Shown piece after piece: positions 5,036-6,658 of a DNA stretch of 6,658 bases. Position numbers and translations under genes: made by a program. Position 1 is the first letter of the stretch, and each line of letters starts with the position of its first letter. The notes beneath the pieces were generated by a model, which worked only from the letters and a program-made list of their open reading frames with translations, was not told the DNA's origin and made no database searches. Where the stretch lies: the NCBI GenBank assembly GCA_002315795.1, contig DCIF01000126.1:1-6658 (forward strand), in the 5' to 3' direction. This DNA is from Bacteroidales bacterium UBA1733 (GTDB lineage Bacteria > Bacteroidota > Bacteroidia > Bacteroidales > UBA3663).

Positions 5036-6658
5036 ATGAAATCATTTATTATGAGCGCCATTTGCGCCGCAGCTGCATTGACAGCCTGCACACCATCGGG
5101 TAGTGTGAAGCCTACGGGCATCGACTACACCAACATGGACACTACTGCACGTCCAGGCGATGACTTCGCCAAGTATGCCACCGGCAACTGGATTACCAAC
5201 AATCCACAGCCAGACATGTACCCACGTTGGGGTAGCTTCACCAAGCTGGCCGACGACAACATCAACCAGTTGGCAGAACTCATTCAGGGCATTGCTGCCG
5301 AGCAGCATGAAGTGGGTACCGTGGCACAGAAGATCGGTGATCTCTACAACCTCTGCATGGATACCGTACGCCTGAATGCTGAGGGTTATCAGCCACTCCT
5401 TCCTCACCTGGAGCGTCTCCGCGCTATCGAGACCCGTGAGGATCTCTTCAAGCTGATGTTCGAGGAGCATGACAATCTTTTCTTCGGCATCTACAATGGT
5501 GCAGATGAGAAGGATTCGAAGAACAATGCACTCCAGCTCTCACAAGGTGGCCTCTCTATGGGTAACCGTGACTACTACCTCAAGGACGACGAGGCTATCA
5601 AGAAGCAGCGTGAGGCCTTCAAGGAGCACATTGTCAATCTGCAGAAGCTCTGCGGAACCTCTGAGGCAGAAGCAGTGAAGAAAATGGAGACCCTGATGCG
5701 CATCCAGACCGAGATCGCTAAGGTCAGCAAGAGCATGGAGGAACTCCGTATCCCTGAGGAGAACTACGACAAGATGACCGTAGCCGACCTCAGCAAGAAG
5801 ACCAACTTCGATTGGGATATGTGGCTCAAGAACCAGGGTTATGACAAGACCACTGAGGTAATCGTAGGCCAGATCGTTCCTATTGCTAAGGGTTGCGAGA
5901 TCCTGATGAAGGCGCCAGTACAGGACCTGAAAGACCTCTATGAGATCCTCTGGATCAGCGGTGCCAGCTCTTCATTGAGCGACGACTTCACCAACGAGAA
6001 CTTCGCATACAACCAGAAGCTCACCGGCCAGAAGGAACAGCAGCCACGCTGGAAGCGTGCTGTGAACCGTGTGGATGGCATCATGGGTGAGGCTGTGGGA
6101 CAGCTTTATGTAGAGAAGTACTTCCCTGCTGAGAGCAAGGAGCGTATGCTCACCCTCGTGAAGGACCTCCAGAAGAGCCTTGGCGAGCGTATCAAAGCAC
6201 AGACCTGGATGAGCGACAGCACCAAGCAGGTGGCTCTTGAGAAGCTGGCTGGCTTCTATGTAAAGATCGGTTATCCTGACAAGTGGGAAGACCTCACAGA
6301 CCTCAACGTCGATCCTAAGCTCTCTCTGTATGAGAACCTCCGCAATATCAGCGAGTTCTTCTGGAAGCAGGACAAGGAGAAGCACTATAATACGCCAGTA
6401 GATAAGGACGAGTGGTTTATGACTCCACAGACCGTCAATGCCTACTACAATCCTACCACCAACGAGATCTGCTTCCCAGCTGGTATCCTGCAGCCACCAT
6501 TCTTCTCAAAGGATTGGGACGATGCTGCTAACTATGGTGCCATTGGTGTGGTAATCGGACATGAGATGACTCACGGTTTCGACGATCAGGGTCGCCAGTA
6601 TGACAAGGAAGGTAACCTCCGCCAGTGGTGGTCTGATGCCGATGTAGAGGCATTCAAG
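5036..6658 (+). CDS. pepO: M13-family (PepO/neprilysin-like) zinc metallopeptidase, lipoprotein, 3' end missing
   Basis: An endopeptidase expected to cut short peptides in the cell envelope. The 541 visible codons run to the window edge; M13 proteins are usually about 670-690 residues, so roughly a fifth is missing. The N-terminus M-K-S-F-I-M with a hydrophobic run and lipobox L-T-A-C puts the lipidated cysteine at residue 18. The large helical M13 N-domain spans about 35-430. The catalytic domain starts near the substrate-binding N-A-Y-Y-N-P (468-473), followed by F-P-A-G-I-L-Q-P-P-F-F and the zinc site H-E-M-T-H (509-513, bases 6560-6574), then G-F-D-D-Q-G. The third zinc ligand (E-x-x-x-D) should lie beyond the edge. 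The ATG at 5036 is 19 bases after the mazG stop, with an A-rich leader and no visible promoter, so translation from a shared mRNA is likely. Met6 (5051) is an alternative start but would shorten the signal peptide. Confidence 0.93.
   Translation, partial: MKSFIMSAICAAAALTACTPSGSVKPTGIDYTNMDTTARPGDDFAKYATGNWITNNPQPDMYPRWGSFTKLADDNINQLAELIQGIAAEQHEVGTVAQKIGDLYNLCMDTVRLNAEGYQPLLPHLERLRAIETREDLFKLMFEEHDNLFFGIYNGADEKDSKNNALQLSQGGLSMGNRDYYLKDDEAIKKQREAFKEHIVNLQKLCGTSEAEAVKKMETLMRIQTEIAKVSKSMEELRIPEENYDKMTVADLSKKTNFDWDMWLKNQGYDKTTEVIVGQIVPIAKGCEILMKAPVQDLKDLYEILWISGASSSLSDDFTNENFAYNQKLTGQKEQQPRWKRAVNRVDGIMGEAVGQLYVEKYFPAESKERMLTLVKDLQKSLGERIKAQTWMSDSTKQVALEKLAGFYVKIGYPDKWEDLTDLNVDPKLSLYENLRNISEFFWKQDKEKHYNTPVDKDEWFMTPQTVNAYYNPTTNEICFPAGILQPPFFSKDWDDAANYGAIGVVIGHEMTHGFDDQGRQYDKEGNLRQWWSDADVEAFK

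Noticed and set aside
4594..5121. Minus-strand open frame across the mazG end and peptidase start
   Set aside because: It is antisense to two well-supported genes and its hydrophobic look comes from reading their codons backwards.
5042..5470. Minus-strand open frame opposite the peptidase N-terminus
   Set aside because: It is fully covered by the M13 gene, which shows lipobox and family motifs in its own frame.

Overview
The window looks like a Bacteroidota chromosome, most likely a Prevotella/Segatella-type Bacteroidales. The support is a TTTG / TAnnTTTG promoter of the Bacteroidota sigma-factor type, A-rich leaders with no Shine-Dalgarno sequence before any visible start, and protein families typical of gut or rumen Bacteroidales. 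All genes read on the + strand. I see no rRNA, tRNA, CRISPR array, transposase or phage gene.

Layout. (1) Positions 1-1763 hold the 3' part of a secreted-type carbohydrate esterase (CE1-like alpha/beta hydrolase). It has a beta-sandwich (E-set/CBM48-like) module before the catalytic domain. A second beta-sandwich then follows, with an internally deleted, catalytically dead copy of the esterase domain. The gene's 5' end lies outside the window. (2) A strong intrinsic terminator follows at 1769-1805. The 216-base gap up to 1979 also holds two small mutually exclusive hairpins and a canonical Bacteroidota promoter. A perfect 14-base palindrome overlaps the -7 box of that promoter. (3) Positions 1980-4040 encode a full-length DsbD-type transmembrane thiol:disulfide reductase with all three cysteine centres. 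(4) An 82-base spacer carries heptad repeats in inverted orientation that run into the dsbD stop codon. (5) Positions 4123-5016 encode MazG, a two-domain nucleoside triphosphate pyrophosphohydrolase. (6) After 19 bases, a lipoprotein M13-family (PepO/neprilysin-like) zinc metallopeptidase starts at 5036. It runs off the right edge just after its HExxH zinc motif.

How they fit together. The esterase appears to be a separate transcription unit for removing acyl (acetyl or feruloyl-type) groups from plant polysaccharide. dsbD, mazG and the peptidase are plausibly one operon driven from the 1921-1952 promoter, because I find no promoter or clear terminator between them. The three products act on periplasmic thiol redox, nucleotide-pool cleaning and envelope peptide degradation. 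They share no obvious substrate, so this looks like a general housekeeping or envelope-stress cluster.

I do not see a previously undescribed system. The most notable points are the duplicated and half-deleted esterase module, the palindrome on the dsbD promoter, and the inverted heptad repeats between dsbD and mazG.
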